Assembly (NCBI RefSeq): GCF_002104475.1
Contig: NZ_NBOF01000001.1
Location: 1,054,001-1,118,000, forward strand
Direction of reading: 5' to 3'
DNA length: 64,000 nucleotides
Origin: Cognaticolwellia mytili
Lineage (GTDB): Bacteria > Pseudomonadota > Gammaproteobacteria > Enterobacterales > Alteromonadaceae
The notes beneath the pieces are model-generated. The model was not told the origin of the DNA. It saw only the letters and a list, made by a program, of their open reading frames with translations, and made no database searches. Positions 44,360-54,995 of this stretch are shown here, one piece after another. Each line of letters opens with the position of its first letter. Positions within the stretch are counted from its first letter, which is position 1. The translations under genes were made by a program, and so were the position numbers.

Positions 44360-46852
44360 ATGAAAAGAAGAAATTTTTTAAAAGGAATACTAGCAACATC
44401 TTTTACGCTTGCTGGTGCTGCTTCCGTATTAACACCGTTAACCGCTCTAGCAAAAGTTGGCGCTAAAAATCGTGATGATTGGCTCACTACAGGTTCACAT
44501 TTTGGTGCTTTTAAAGTTAAGCGCAAAAATGGTGTTATTGACCAAGTAAAACCCTTTGATTTAGATAAGTATCCCACGGATATGATCAATGGTGTAAAAG
44601 GCCTAGTATATAACCCATCACGTATTCGTTATCCGATGGTGCGTTTAGATTTTTTACTTAAAGGTCATAAAAGCAATACCAGTCAACGCGGTGACTTCCG
44701 CTTTGTCAGGGTGACTTGGGATCAAGCACTGACCTTGTTTAAACAATCACTAGATGAAGTACAAACTAACTACGGTCCTTCTGGGTTACATGCAGGACAA
44801 ACAGGTTGGCGTGCTACCGGGCAATTGCACTCAAGCACTAGTCATATGCAACGCGCTGTTGCTATGCATGGCAATTTTGTCAAAAAAATTGGTGACTACT
44901 CTACAGGCGCCGGCCAAACAATATTACCTTATGTTTTAGGCTCAACTGAAGTTTATGCCCAAGGTACTTCATGGCCACTTATTTTAGATAATGCCAAAAC
45001 CATTGTTTTATGGGGTAATGACCCTTATAAAAACTTACAAGTGGGTTGGAATGCCGAAACACATGAAAGTTACGAATATCTTGCACAGCTTAAAGATAAG
45101 GTAAAGCAAGGTAAAATTCGTGTGATCAGCATAGATCCCGTGGCATCTAAAACGCAGGACTACTTAGGTTGTGAAAAAATCTATGTTAATCCACAAACCG
45201 ACGTTGCGTTAATGCTTGCCATCGCGTATGAACTCTATACTAATGACTTACACGATAAAGAATTTATTGAGGGTTACAGCTTAGGTTTTGAGCGTTTCGT
45301 TCCGTATTTAACAGGTGAAGACGATGGTATCGTTAAAACAGCACAATGGGCTGAGAAAATCACTTCTGTACCTGCTGATATTATAAAAGACTTAGCTAAA
45401 ACCTTGGTCGCTGATCGTACACAAATATTAATGGGTTGGTGTATTCAACGCCAGCAACATGGCGAACAACCGTACTGGATGGCCGCTGTATTAGCGACCA
45501 TGATAGGTCAAATAGGGTTACCTGGTGGCGGCATCAGCTATGGTCATCATTATTCAAGTATTGGTGTGCCCTCTTCTGGTGCTGCGGCCCCTGGTGCTTT
45601 TCCTAGAAACCTAGATGAAGGCCAAAAACCAATATTTGATAACAGTGATTTTAAAGGTGCAAGCAGCACTATCCCTGTTGCTCGTTGGATTGATGCGATT
45701 TTAGAGCCCGGTAAAGTCATTGATGCCAATGGCTCTAAGGTGACTTATCCTGATATTAAAATGATGATTTTCTCAGGTAATAATCCTTGGAACCATCATC
45801 AAGATAGAAACCGCATGAAACAAGCCTTTCATAAACTGGAATGTGTGGTCAGCATCGACATAAACTGGACTGCCACCTGTCGTTTTTCCGATATCGTACT
45901 GCCCGCTTGTACGACGATGGAACGAAACGATATTGATGTTTATGGCAGCTATGCCAATAGAGGTTTGCTTGCAATGCAAAAAATGGTTGAACCATTATTT
46001 GACAGTTTGTCCGACTATGAAATATTTACCCGTTTTGCACGAATTCTAGGTAAGGAAAAAGAATATACCCGTGGTATGACAGAGCTTGATTGGTTGAAAA
46101 AGCTTTACGGTGAATGCAAAAAAGCAAATGATGGAAAGTTCGCTATGCCTGAATTTGAACAGTTTTGGCAAGACGGTTATGTACACTTTGGTGAAGGAAA
46201 GCCTTGGACGCGTCATGCTGACTTCAGAGCAGATCCTGAAATTAATCCTTTGGGAACTCCTTCTGGTATGATAGAAATATTTAGCCGTAAAATTGAACGT
46301 TTTCAATATGATGACTGTAAAGGCCACCCAACATGGATGGAAAAAACAGAACGTAGTCATGGTGGTCCTGGCTCAGATAAACACCCAATATGGATGCAAT
46401 CTTGTCATCCAGACAAACGTTTACATTCACAAATGTGTGAATCAAAAGAATACCGCCAAACCTACACGGTACAAGACAGAGAGCCGGTTTACTTGAACCC
46501 GCAAGATGCAAAAAAACGTGGCATAAAAAATGGCGATGTCGTGAGAGTTTTTAACAGCCGTGGGCAATTACTTGCTGGTGCTGTTATCAGCAACAACTTC
46601 CCTCCTGGTGTTATACGTATTCATGAAGGTGCTTGGTATGGACCGGTAGGTGATGATGGTAGTTTAATCGGCGGCGCAAAAGTAGGAGCACTATGCAGTT
46701 ATGGCGATCCAAATACGTTAACTCAAGATATTGGTTCATCTAAACTAGCTCAAGCGTGCTCTGCTTATACCTGTTTAGTTGATTATGAGAAGTTTACCAA
46801 AAAGTTACCGCCAGTAACTTCATTTTCTGGCCCATTGGAGATAGGCGCATGA
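44360..46852 (+). CDS. torA: TMAO reductase TorA (molybdoenzyme)
   Basis: An 830-residue periplasmic enzyme that reduces trimethylamine N-oxide to trimethylamine. A twin-arginine signal (KRRNFLKG) ends at about residue 31 (ALA). It belongs to the DMSO reductase family without an N-terminal Fe-S motif. Ser 181 in GDYSTGAGQ is the expected molybdenum ligand. [28 protein letters not shown] and [12 protein letters not shown] match Shewanella-type TorA. Its stop overlaps the torD start by four bases. Confidence 0.96.
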   Translation: MKRRNFLKGILATSFTLAGAASVLTPLTALAKVGAKNRDDWLTTGSHFGAFKVKRKNGVIDQVKPFDLDKYPTDMINGVKGLVYNPSRIRYPMVRLDFLLKGHKSNTSQRGDFRFVRVTWDQALTLFKQSLDEVQTNYGPSGLHAGQTGWRATGQLHSSTSHMQRAVAMHGNFVKKIGDYSTGAGQTILPYVLGSTEVYAQGTSWPLILDNAKTIVLWGNDPYKNLQVGWNAETHESYEYLAQLKDKVKQGKIRVISIDPVASKTQDYLGCEKIYVNPQTDVALMLAIAYELYTNDLHDKEFIEGYSLGFERFVPYLTGEDDGIVKTAQWAEKITSVPADIIKDLAKTLVADRTQILMGWCIQRQQHGEQPYWMAAVLATMIGQIGLPGGGISYGHHYSSIGVPSSGAAAPGAFPRNLDEGQKPIFDNSDFKGASSTIPVARWIDAILEPGKVIDANGSKVTYPDIKMMIFSGNNPWNHHQDRNRMKQAFHKLECVVSIDINWTATCRFSDIVLPACTTMERNDIDVYGSYANRGLLAMQKMVEPLFDSLSDYEIFTRFARILGKEKEYTRGMTELDWLKKLYGECKKANDGKFAMPEFEQFWQDGYVHFGEGKPWTRHADFRADPEINPLGTPSGMIEIFSRKIERFQYDDCKGHPTWMEKTERSHGGPGSDKHPIWMQSCHPDKRLHSQMCESKEYRQTYTVQDREPVYLNPQDAKKRGIKNGDVVRVFNSRGQLLAGAVISNNFPPGVIRIHEGAWYGPVGDDGSLIGGAKVGALCSYGDPNTLTQDIGSSKLAQACSAYTCLVDYEKFTKKLPPVTSFSGPLEIGA

Positions 46853-47526
46853 GTCCATCAGCAGAACTTACCCGAGAAGATGTTGCCAGTGAGAATCAAG
46901 GTAGAGCAATTGTCTATAATTTTTTGTCATCATTATTTGCCAAAGAATTAAACAAAGATTTAGTGGCTCAATTAACATCAGGGCAAGGACAAGACTTTTT
47001 AAGTTCGCTTGCGCTTGAGCCAACATTGGCAGCTTCTATCGATAAAATGAAGACTAAGCTAACGAAGCTTAACAGCGATGAATCATTACTGGAACTTGCC
47101 GCAGACTTTTGTGGTTTGTTTTTAGTCGATGGTAGAACAAGTGTTTCACCTTATGCTGGACAGTACCTTAATACTGAATTAAGTGGTATCGAGCACGCTA
47201 AGAAAAAATCAGAAAAAGTGCAGGTATTTGGTGAGTTTCATCAGCAAATGACTGAATTTTTAAACCATAGTAATGTACAGGTGCATAGTGATTTTCCAGA
47301 GCCAGGAGATCATATCGCTGTCATTTTGGCCTATGCTGCCCACTTATGTTTATCTGCTAGCATCGAAAATCAGCTCAGTTTTATTGAGACTTACTTAATG
47401 ACCTGGATAGGTAAATTTACTCAACAAGTCAGTAAGCATGATCATGATTTTTTCTATAGCGCTGTCGCAGAATTAACACTGAAATGGCTTGAAATCGAAG
47501 TTGCAGACTTACCAAAAGATAGCTAA
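46849..47526 (+). CDS. torD: TorD chaperone for TorA
   Basis: A 225-residue helical cytoplasmic chaperone of the TorD/DmsD family. It starts at ATG inside the torA stop (ATGA overlap), so translation is coupled. The [10 protein letters not shown] and [12 protein letters not shown] segments (about 101-110 and 143-155) are the family core, the latter near the E-P-x-D-H motif. It guards the cofactor-free TorA before export by the Tat system. Confidence 0.93.
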   Translation: MSPSAELTREDVASENQGRAIVYNFLSSLFAKELNKDLVAQLTSGQGQDFLSSLALEPTLAASIDKMKTKLTKLNSDESLLELAADFCGLFLVDGRTSVSPYAGQYLNTELSGIEHAKKKSEKVQVFGEFHQQMTEFLNHSNVQVHSDFPEPGDHIAVILAYAAHLCLSASIENQLSFIETYLMTWIGKFTQQVSKHDHDFFYSAVAELTLKWLEIEVADLPKDS

Positions 47527-47558
47527 ATAGGTTTTCTAACGATTAACTTAGTCACAGC

Positions 47559-47582
47559 AAGCCTAGCGTTATCGCTAGGCTT
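47559..47582 (+). terminator. Terminator of the torECAD operon
   Basis: AAGCCTAGCG (47559-47568) pairs with CGCTAGGCTT (47573-47582) around TTAT and ends in six T. Confidence 0.9.
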
Positions 47583-47756
47583 TTTTGTTATTCAACTAAA
47601 TTAACTCACCTGCTGTCATAAAAGTGGAAATGACTGAATACTATTCTTTATAAAACATTGAATCTATGGGATATTAATCTTAATTAAATAATTATTATGG
47701 CTATAGTTTATTAAAACCCTCGCCAAAACACACTGTATATACCATGGAGAATTCCA

Positions 47757-48308
47757 GTGAATTTCCCTGAATTAGAAACACCGAGATTAAAGCTTACTCA
47801 ACTATCAAGTAATGATAGTGAAGCACTATTAAAAATTTTTTCTGATACAGAAGTGGTTAAATTCTACGACATAGAGGCTTATAACACCGAAGAACAGTCA
47901 CTGAAATTAATTGAATTTTTCAATACCCGTTTCAATGATGGTACCGGCATTAGATGGGCTGTACGTTTAAAGAGCACTAATCAATTAATCGGTACTTGTG
48001 GTTTTAACTCATGGAACCAAAAAATGAAAAATGCTGGTATAGGTTACGAATTTTCTTCTAAGTATTGGGGGCAAGGTTACGCCACAGAAGTATTACATAA
48101 AGTGATCGATTCAGCATTTCTAAATCAGCTTCCCTTTGGTGAACTTTATAGAATTCAAGGCGATACCATGCTTGGCAATAACGCTTCAGAATCAGTGCTG
48201 CTAAAATTGGGTTTTAAGGAAGAAGGTATTCGTCGTGCTAGTGGTTATTGGAAAAACGAATTTCACGATTTAAAATGCTTTGGTTTATTAAAGCCTGATT
48301 TTGAATAG
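47757..48308 (+). CDS. GNAT acetyltransferase, RimJ/RimL type
   Basis: A 183-residue cytoplasmic protein starting with GTG. ETPRLKLTQLSSNDSEALLKIFSD is the usual beginning of the Acetyltransf_3 group. SSKYWGQGYATEVLH is the acetyl-CoA loop, and LGNNASESVLLKLGFKEEGIRR the N-terminal end of the last helix-strand unit. Such enzymes acetylate protein N-termini or small amines; substrate unknown. Confidence 0.88.
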   Translation: MNFPELETPRLKLTQLSSNDSEALLKIFSDTEVVKFYDIEAYNTEEQSLKLIEFFNTRFNDGTGIRWAVRLKSTNQLIGTCGFNSWNQKMKNAGIGYEFSSKYWGQGYATEVLHKVIDSAFLNQLPFGELYRIQGDTMLGNNASESVLLKLGFKEEGIRRASGYWKNEFHDLKCFGLLKPDFE

Positions 48309-48605
48309 TCTGCCAAGCCAATAAGACATTTAAACGAACAAATGAAGTTTCCCCCTTGAATGGATACCTCTTTATCATATTGAAGAGATCAAAAGCCTAG
48401 ATATAACCAGTTTAAGAGGCATGGTGTTTTACTCATTATTAGAAGGGAACGTAGTTCGATTGGACTATTTCTAGCTATTTATAAAAACTAGAAACTAACA
48501 TGGTTTACCTTTACTTTTTTCAAGCGTAATTTAATCAACTTGATTTACACTTTTGGTAGATATGTTTTTATCAATAGTTATATATTGGGTGCTATTTCTA
48601 TAACG
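48309..48605. other. Noncoding gap with repeated fragment A
   Basis: No gene is visible. AGGCATGGTGTTTTACTCAT (48417 onward) recurs with few changes at 49672, so both may be remnants of one decayed element. Confidence 0.4.
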
Positions 48606-49343
48606 TTAACTACTTAATTTTTGTTTGAGTAGTTTATTAAAATTATTCATAAATTTTGAGTCAAATTCTGTTTTGAGGAATATCATACTAACTTCTTGCT
48701 GATTTACAAAAAATGATGATTGCCTAACTCCAGTTACATTATTTTTTTCTAATAAAAATTCCATGTTTTTAACGTCACCGATTACGTAATCAACTCTTCC
48801 TGCCATTAATAGTTTTATTCTTCTTGTAGCTGTTTCGCTATGTATTAATTTCTGCTTATATTTAGATTTTAATATTTCAAATTCTTTACCGTAGTACCCA
48901 GCTAAATTGATGGTACCGATTTTTGAACCAACGATAAGATCTTCCAAAGACGCAAATTTATTAAACTCTAAATTTATGTAAAAAACAGCAATATTCTCTA
49001 CCCTATAAGGTATTGAATAATGGTACTTTAATGCTCGTTCTTCAGTGAATGTTGCAGAAACATTAGCATTAAATCCTAAACCCTTATTATATTTAGTCAA
49101 TCGCCTGATGGGGATATCTTCTTTGAACTCCAAAGAATAATCCATTTTAGTTAGAACGCTTGACAGTAAACTTATGTCTGTTCCTTCGTAGAAGCCATTG
49201 TTATTTCTAAAAAAATACGGTGGCCAACCTTCGCTTACGGGCAAAACTACTTTTTGCAATGCAGGTTTCGAGTTTACACAAAATGAAAAAAGTGTGGTCA
49301 CTACCCCTATAAAAATAAATTTAAGAAAACTTTGTCGAATCAT
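48606..49343 (-). CDS. Periplasmic solute-binding protein, family 3 type
   Basis: A 245-residue exported protein with a signal peptide (about 1-25, SFCVNSKP). SEGWPPYFFRNNNGFYEGTDISLLSSVL and a second lobe with IGTINLAGYYGKEFE and AGRVDYVIGDVKNMEFLLE match SBP_bac_3. The gene is the third such orphan in the window and has no transporter beside it. Ligand unknown; a sensory or scavenging role is equally possible. Confidence 0.75.
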   Translation of the reverse strand: MIRQSFLKFIFIGVVTTLFSFCVNSKPALQKVVLPVSEGWPPYFFRNNNGFYEGTDISLLSSVLTKMDYSLEFKEDIPIRRLTKYNKGLGFNANVSATFTEERALKYHYSIPYRVENIAVFYINLEFNKFASLEDLIVGSKIGTINLAGYYGKEFEILKSKYKQKLIHSETATRRIKLLMAGRVDYVIGDVKNMEFLLEKNNVTGVRQSSFFVNQQEVSMIFLKTEFDSKFMNNFNKLLKQKLSS

Positions 49344-50118
49344 CTTGAATAAGAACCATTAGCTCATTATAGGCTTTGGAAGTTTGGGTTTAAGATACTA
49401 TATTATTATTATTATTCAGGCTATTAGAACTTTAGATAAATTTTAGTATGGACTTTTTGACACTATTCATAGCCTTCAGGTTTAACCTGGCTTAGGTTAC
49501 GACCTAGCTGATAACAGGGTGGTGGATTTTAATCTGACGTTAGAGGGTTGGATGCATTTGTTTTATATACGATGTTCTTTGGTAAAAACACATAACAAGG
49601 TTAATGTAATTCACTCGTCTTAGTAGGTGTCTTTTCATTACATTGATAGAGGAGAGATACTTAGCCTAAACAGGCATGGTGCTTTTCTCATTATTTGGGG
49701 AGTTATTTATTGCTACTCTTCTATTGCAGGAATATGATTAAACGTCCTGTCTAAATCAATAAATTATTCTGTCACTCTAAAGCTTCTCCTGCTTATACCG
49801 ATTAGTAGAAATCGGCATAATAAGCGCATGATATTATTATTAATTTTTTATGTTCATCAATAAAACGGCTATTTGAAAAAACTTACGTTATTCGTGTACC
49901 CACCGTTTGGACTTCCCTAAGACCACTAGATATTTAAAAGATCACTTTCAAACATTCTTAAGAGGTATAACCTAGCAACTTTATCTACTAATAAATATGA
50001 TAAATGTTCTAAAGACTTTAATCATTGGGCGCTGTATAATCGCGCGCATTATTTTTTATTATTAATGTTGCGAGTTTTATTCCATTTCAACTCGTTAACC
50101 ACTCGCTACGGAACAGAT
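49344..50118. other. Long noncoding region before ybiT
   Basis: About 775 bases with no credible gene. It contains an ATT-repeat tract (about 49401-49416), repeat fragment B (49672-49695), a hairpin with GCTTAT/ATAAGC and CCGATT/AATCGG arms (49791-49825), and the ybiT promoter core. It looks like decayed mobile DNA plus a promoter. Confidence 0.5.
50036..50041 (+). promoter_or_regulatory. ybiT -10 promoter element
   Basis: TATAAT followed by CGCGCGC, as before ygiQ. No good -35 element is seen. Confidence 0.45.
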
Positions 50119-51711
50119 ATGTTAGCTGCAAACAATATTACCCAACAATTCGGTGCTAAGCCGTTATTTGAAAACATCTCACAAAAATTTGGTGGCGGAA
50201 ATCGCTATGGCTTAATCGGCGCTAATGGTTGTGGTAAATCTACCTTTATGAAAATTTTAGGTGGTGATTTAGAGCAAACATCTGGCAACGTTAACTTAGA
50301 CCCTAACGAGCGTATTGGTAAACTTCGCCAAGACCAATTCGGTTTCGAAGCATCTTCTGTTATTGACACTGTAATTATGGGTCATACCGCATTATGGGCT
50401 ATCAAAGAAGAACGTGACGGTATTTACGCTTTACCTGAAATGAGTGAAGAAGACGGCATGCGTGCTGGTGATTTAGAGTCAGAATTCGCAGAAATGGACG
50501 GTTACAGCGCAGAAAGTCGCGCCGGCGAGTTATTAATGGGCGTGGGTATTCCCGTTGAACAACATTATGGTTTAATGAGCGAAGTTGCTCCTGGTTGGAA
50601 ATTACGTGTGTTATTGGCACAAGCGCTATTTTCAAACCCTGATGTTCTATTATTAGATGAGCCAACCAACAACTTGGATATTCACACCATTCAATGGTTA
50701 GAAGAAACCTTGAACGAACGTGACTCAACCATGATCATCATCTCGCATGACCGTCATTTCTTGAACAGTGTTTGTACTCATATGGCTGATTTGGATTACG
50801 GCGAATTGCGCGTGTTCCCAGGTAACTACGACGAGTATATGTTGGCGTCTACACAAGCTAGAGCGCAATTAATGGCTGATAACGCTAAGAAAAAAGCGCA
50901 AATTGGTGAACTACAAGCCTTCGTTGCTCGTTTCTCTGCCAATGCTTCAAAAGCAAAACAAGCGACTTCTCGTGCTAAGCAAATTGATAAAATTCAGTTA
51001 GCGGATGTGAAAGCTTCAAGTCGTGTAAACCCGTTTATTCGCTTTGAACAAGAAAAGAAACTATTTCGTAACGCCCTTGTGCTTGAAGATATGAGCAAAA
51101 ACTTTGATGATAACAAGGTGTTAAATAACCTTAATATGATGATTGAAGTTGGCGAACGTGTTGCTATTATCGGCCAAAACGGTATTGGTAAAACGACCTT
51201 TTTACGCACAATTATGGGTGAAGATGACTATCAACCAACATCAGGCTTATACACTTGGTCTGAAAACGTCAACATTGGTTACTACGCGCAAGACCATAGT
51301 CATGAATTTGAAAATGACATGACTTTATTTGAGTGGATGAGCCAATGGCGTCAACCAACTGATGATGAACAAGCGGTTCGTGGTTATTTAGGGCGTTTAT
51401 TATTTTCTGCTGATGATATTAACAAGTCAGTAAAAGTGCTTTCTGGTGGTGAACAAGGTCGTATGTTGTTCGGTAAAATCATGATGCAAAAGCCAAATAT
51501 TCTTATCATGGATGAACCGACTAACCACATGGATATGGAATCTATTGAATCATTAAATATGGCGATGGAACAATTTGAAGGCACTATTTTATTCGTCAGC
51601 CATGACCGTGAATTTGTTTCAAGTTTAGCAACTCGTATTATTGAATTAGAAACTGGCGGTTACACTGACTTTGCTGGTACTTACGACGAATACTTAGCAT
51701 CACAAATTTAA
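50119..51711 (+). CDS. ybiT: ABC-F ATPase YbiT
   Basis: A 530-residue cytoplasmic protein, the exact length of Escherichia coli YbiT. ATG 50119 with GGAA seven bases upstream gives [17 protein letters not shown], as in the family; an upstream in-frame start is not needed. Two nucleotide-binding domains each have Walker A ([18 protein letters not shown]) and Walker B ([18 protein letters not shown]). The first signature is VAPGWKLR and the second LSGGEQGR. There are no membrane segments. ABC-F proteins act on ribosomes; YbiT is thought to tune translation. Confidence 0.95.
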   Translation: MLAANNITQQFGAKPLFENISQKFGGGNRYGLIGANGCGKSTFMKILGGDLEQTSGNVNLDPNERIGKLRQDQFGFEASSVIDTVIMGHTALWAIKEERDGIYALPEMSEEDGMRAGDLESEFAEMDGYSAESRAGELLMGVGIPVEQHYGLMSEVAPGWKLRVLLAQALFSNPDVLLLDEPTNNLDIHTIQWLEETLNERDSTMIIISHDRHFLNSVCTHMADLDYGELRVFPGNYDEYMLASTQARAQLMADNAKKKAQIGELQAFVARFSANASKAKQATSRAKQIDKIQLADVKASSRVNPFIRFEQEKKLFRNALVLEDMSKNFDDNKVLNNLNMMIEVGERVAIIGQNGIGKTTFLRTIMGEDDYQPTSGLYTWSENVNIGYYAQDHSHEFENDMTLFEWMSQWRQPTDDEQAVRGYLGRLLFSADDINKSVKVLSGGEQGRMLFGKIMMQKPNILIMDEPTNHMDMESIESLNMAMEQFEGTILFVSHDREFVSSLATRIIELETGGYTDFAGTYDEYLASQI

Positions 51712-51758
51712 GCTTCTGGTTAACGTTTAGTTAGCTGTTAGTAAGACATCATTGAAAA

Positions 51759-51792
51759 TGGCATTATCACTTTTTGCTAGTGCCACTTTTTT
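51759..51792 (+). terminator. Terminator after ybiT
   Basis: TGGCATTA (51759-51766) pairs with TAGTGCCA (51778-51785), then CTTTTTT. Confidence 0.7.
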
Positions 51793-51860
51793 AGATGATG
51801 CCATTGTAGATTCAAATCTGTTCTTCCCTATTTTTCCCTCTTACTCTTTAAGGAAATAAA

Positions 51861-52715
51861 GTGCTTAGTTATCGCCACGCCTTTCACGCCGGAAATTTTG
51901 CCGATGTTTTAAAACATTCTGTACTAACTTTAGTACTTGAATACATGACGCGAAAAGATAAAGGCTTTTATTATATCGACAGTCACTCAGGCGCCGGCAT
52001 GTATCAACTTGAAGACGAATACGCGCAAAAAACCGGTGAATACAAAGACGGTATTGCTAAATTAATCGATAACGATGACTTACCAGAATCGTTACAGCCA
52101 TACATTGATTTAGTCAAAAGCTTAAACGAAGATACCATTGATGAAAATGGTGAAATAGCGCTTTACCCAGGCTCGCCGGGTATTGCTCGACAATTCACCC
52201 GCCGTCAAGACAGCGCCCACCTTTTTGAGTTACATCCTGCTGATATTGAACACTTACAAGCGTACAGTCAACGTTGGAATAAATCTCACGTTAAGAAATC
52301 AGACGGTTATCAAGGTGTTTTGGGCTTAGTGCCTCCACCTAACCGACGTGGTGTGGTATTAATTGACCCGCCTTACGAGCTAAAAGAAGATTACATAAAA
52401 GCGGTTCGCACTATTGTTAATGCCTATAAAAAGTTTGCCACTGGCACTTATATTTTATGGTACCCGGTCGTTAAGCGTGAGCTTGTAGAACAAATGCAAA
52501 ACGCTTTCACCAAAAGTGATGTACGCAATGTTGTGCAGGTAGAGTTTTGCCAAAAAGCCGATACCCAAGAATATGGCATGACGGGTACCGGATTATTTAT
52601 AGTTAACCCACCTTGGCAGTTAACTAAACAGTTAGAAGAAATCCTACCTTACTTAAAAGACAAGCTAGGCACACAAGAAACAAGCTTTACGCTAGAGCAA
52701 CTCATCGCTGAATAG
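51861..52715 (+). CDS. rlmJ: 23S rRNA (adenine-2030-N6) methyltransferase
   Basis: A 284-residue S-adenosylmethionine methyltransferase. The start is GTG with AAGGAAA before it. LSYRHAFHAGNFADVLKHSVL is the RlmJ opening. YIDSHSGAGMY binds the cofactor, and GVVLIDPPYE is the catalytic DPPY motif. It methylates A2030 of 23S rRNA during ribosome assembly. A terminator follows. Confidence 0.96.
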   Translation: MLSYRHAFHAGNFADVLKHSVLTLVLEYMTRKDKGFYYIDSHSGAGMYQLEDEYAQKTGEYKDGIAKLIDNDDLPESLQPYIDLVKSLNEDTIDENGEIALYPGSPGIARQFTRRQDSAHLFELHPADIEHLQAYSQRWNKSHVKKSDGYQGVLGLVPPPNRRGVVLIDPPYELKEDYIKAVRTIVNAYKKFATGTYILWYPVVKRELVEQMQNAFTKSDVRNVVQVEFCQKADTQEYGMTGTGLFIVNPPWQLTKQLEEILPYLKDKLGTQETSFTLEQLIAE

Positions 52716-52720
52716 ACTCG

Positions 52721-52757
52721 CAGGTAAAAGCGCCTATATTATAAGCGCTTTTACCTG
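52721..52757. terminator. Bidirectional terminator between rlmJ and GFA gene
   Basis: CAGGTAAAAGCGC (52721-52733) pairs perfectly with GCGCTTTTACCTG (52745-52757). It serves two convergent genes. Confidence 0.75.
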
Positions 52758-52758
52758 T

Positions 52759-53160
52759 TCAATATAACTGCGAGATACTGGCATACCAATCAATCTTACT
52801 TTCCAAATAAATATGGGCATCAGGCGTTACAGTTTCTATTTCATCAAAGCAAGCTAATGCTATTTCCACGGTTTTAGCTTGCTGATTAAAAGTAGAAATA
52901 AACAGTAAACTTGAACCACAATGCTGACAAAATTTCCGTACAGAGTTATTTTCAGCCTGATAAGCACTTAATTCACTTTCACCACTTAGCCAAGTTAAAT
53001 GCTCAAGTTTGACTTCAACAAAGGTTGAAAACGCCGCGCCGTGAAACTTACGACACATAGTGCAATGGCAGTGCCCGACTAATGGTTCCAACTTCACAAC
53101 CGTAAAGCTGACATTGTCACATAAACAACTGCCTTTATTCTTCTCAGTTATATTCTTCAT
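52759..53160 (-). CDS. GFA (CENP-V) family zinc protein
   Basis: A 133-residue protein with the zinc pattern of the glutathione-dependent formaldehyde-activating family: GSCLCDNVSF (Cys 11, 13), HCHCTMCRKFHGAAF (about 32-46) and FCQHCGSSLLF (about 78-88). Family members are proposed to bind adducts of thiols, but most have unknown substrates. It is 15 bases downstream of the LysR-type gene on the same strand and could be co-transcribed. Confidence 0.88.
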   Translation of the reverse strand: MKNITEKNKGSCLCDNVSFTVVKLEPLVGHCHCTMCRKFHGAAFSTFVEVKLEHLTWLSGESELSAYQAENNSVRKFCQHCGSSLLFISTFNQQAKTVEIALACFDEIETVTPDAHIYLESKIDWYASISQLY

Positions 53161-53175
53161 AGTTATGTCTTTTGC

Positions 53176-54075
53176 CTAGTTTAACGTTTCAGTATAAAGC
53201 TTACTAACAAAGTCTAAAAAAGCTTTTACCTTGGGTATTTTCGCTCGATTACGCGGATAAAGTGCAAATACATCGACGCTTTCCATACCCCATTCAGGTA
53301 GAACATTCACTAACTGACCTGCGGCCACTTCATTCTTGGCCATATAGTCTGGCAATATTGCAATGCCTAGATCATCTATTATCGACTGCTTTAAAATAGC
53401 AAAATCATCAACCAACAACCTTGGTTGGCAGTTTAGTGTGAAAGATTCATTTTTAGTAGAAACTAGCTTTAGTTTTAAAGCATTATTCACTGGGTTCATT
53501 ATCAATAATTGATACTGACTTAATTCTGCTACGGATTGAGCTAATCCTTGTTTTGCAACATAAGCTGGACTGGCGTAGAGCTTTCTTGTCACCGTACCGA
53601 GTTTTTTGGCGATTAACATTGAATCATCAAGCTGACCAATGCGGATCAGTACATCAAAACCTTCTTCTATAAAATCAACCCGCCGATTAACCAAGTTAAG
53701 CTGCACATTTAACTCTGGGTATTGATGCATAAACTTAGCTAGCGCTGGCCTCAGTATTTGCTGTCCACTTGCAACCGATGCGCCAATTTTCAAACGGCCT
53801 TTATAACTATGAGCAATTTCATCTACTGAAGCACTCGCGAGGTTTAGTTCTTCATGAACACGTTTGCAGTGCACTATATAGCGCTTACCTGCTTCAGTTA
53901 AATGCTGTGAACGAGTGGAACGTTCAAGTAACGTTATATTCAACTGCGCTTCCAAACGAGAAACCTTTCGACTGACATTAGCCTTAGGGATACCTAATCT
54001 TTCTGCAGCGTGAGTAAAACTTCCCGACTCAACTACGGCTAGAAAAACCATCATGTCATTTAAATCATGTTCCAT
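53176..54075 (-). CDS. LysR family transcriptional regulator
   Basis: A 299-residue regulator. The N-terminal winged helix (MMVFLAVVESGSFTHAAERLGIPKANVSRKVSRLE) is followed by the effector-binding domain (about 90-295), typical of the AaeR/DhcR-like subgroup with VDFIEEGFDVLIRIG. It is divergent from the pirin gene, with 142 bases between the ATGs as placed, so it probably controls the pirin-isochorismatase genes. Confidence 0.93.
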   Translation of the reverse strand: MEHDLNDMMVFLAVVESGSFTHAAERLGIPKANVSRKVSRLEAQLNITLLERSTRSQHLTEAGKRYIVHCKRVHEELNLASASVDEIAHSYKGRLKIGASVASGQQILRPALAKFMHQYPELNVQLNLVNRRVDFIEEGFDVLIRIGQLDDSMLIAKKLGTVTRKLYASPAYVAKQGLAQSVAELSQYQLLIMNPVNNALKLKLVSTKNESFTLNCQPRLLVDDFAILKQSIIDDLGIAILPDYMAKNEVAAGQLVNVLPEWGMESVDVFALYPRNRAKIPKVKAFLDFVSKLYTETLN

Positions 54076-54262
54076 TGAGTGCTCATTCTTGTCATTAACG
54101 CGTTTTGATAGGCCATACGCTGTTGTAAGTAGCTTACTTAAGTCGCGTAATTGTTGTTGAAAATGGAATTATCATAACAACAATGTGGAATTTATCAAAC
54201 AATGACGACGGACTAATATGGTAATCATCAAAACAAAGACAGAACGTAAAACGGAGCAACAC

Positions 54263-54949
54263 ATGCAAATACTCAGTAAAAAATCATTACCTTTAGGCGG
54301 ATTCGCCGGATTGACCGAACACCGATTAGTCATGGACCGTCGTGTATTTGGTAGCAATAAATCCAATAACACTTTTGATGGCATCGGCAACTTTGTTTAC
54401 CTCGCTGACGCTCGATTTAATCCTCACGGTGAAACCCGAATGCATCCTCATAAAGAAATAGATGTGATTTCTATCATGATCGAAGGCAGTGTCAGTCATG
54501 AAGGTTCATTAGAGCATGGACAAAGTTTGCATGCCGGAGAAGTACAAGTACAACGTGCGGGCGGAGAAGGTTTTTCACACAATGAAATTAACCCCGATAA
54601 TACGAAAAACCGTATGTTGCAATTATGGGTATTACCTGAAAAATCAGGCCAAGCAGCAGGATACAAACATTATCCATTAAAGCCCAACGCCAGCACTCGT
54701 ATATATGGCGGAGAGCATAATCAAAAAGGTACCTTTGCAAGTAAAACTAACATCGATGTTGTGCGCTTATCGGCTGGGAAAAGCATCAGTTTTGATCAGG
54801 AAACTTTACTTTATATCAGCAAGGGGCAAGCAAAAACATCAGATCAAAACAGTACATTTGATGCCGAAGATGGCGATTTAATACGCAGCTATAAAACCGA
54901 GATAAGCACCGATGAGAACATAGAGATTATTGTCATCAGCGAGCAGTAA
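54263..54949 (+). CDS. Pirin family protein
   Basis: A 228-residue bicupin. The ATG at 54263 has ACGGAG six bases upstream; the frame is open 45 bases further up but without a ribosome site. FNPHGETRMHPHKEIDVISIMIEGSVSHE holds the metal-binding His and Glu of the N-terminal cupin. The VQVQRAGGEGFSHNE segment follows. Some pirins act as quercetin dioxygenases or redox-sensitive regulators; the substrate here is unknown. An isochorismatase-like gene follows 46 bases later. Confidence 0.92.
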   Translation: MQILSKKSLPLGGFAGLTEHRLVMDRRVFGSNKSNNTFDGIGNFVYLADARFNPHGETRMHPHKEIDVISIMIEGSVSHEGSLEHGQSLHAGEVQVQRAGGEGFSHNEINPDNTKNRMLQLWVLPEKSGQAAGYKHYPLKPNASTRIYGGEHNQKGTFASKTNIDVVRLSAGKSISFDQETLLYISKGQAKTSDQNSTFDAEDGDLIRSYKTEISTDENIEIIVISEQ

Positions 54950-54995
54950 TATAGAAAGTAACATATAAAAACCAACTCAGTATTTGGAGAATAAA

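Noticed and set aside
44801-44830. Apparent loss of the molybdenum-ligand Ser in TorA (WRATG where some relatives have W-x-S)
   Set aside because: Counting from the mature N-terminus places the ligand at Ser 181 in GDYST, which is present, so TorA looks intact.
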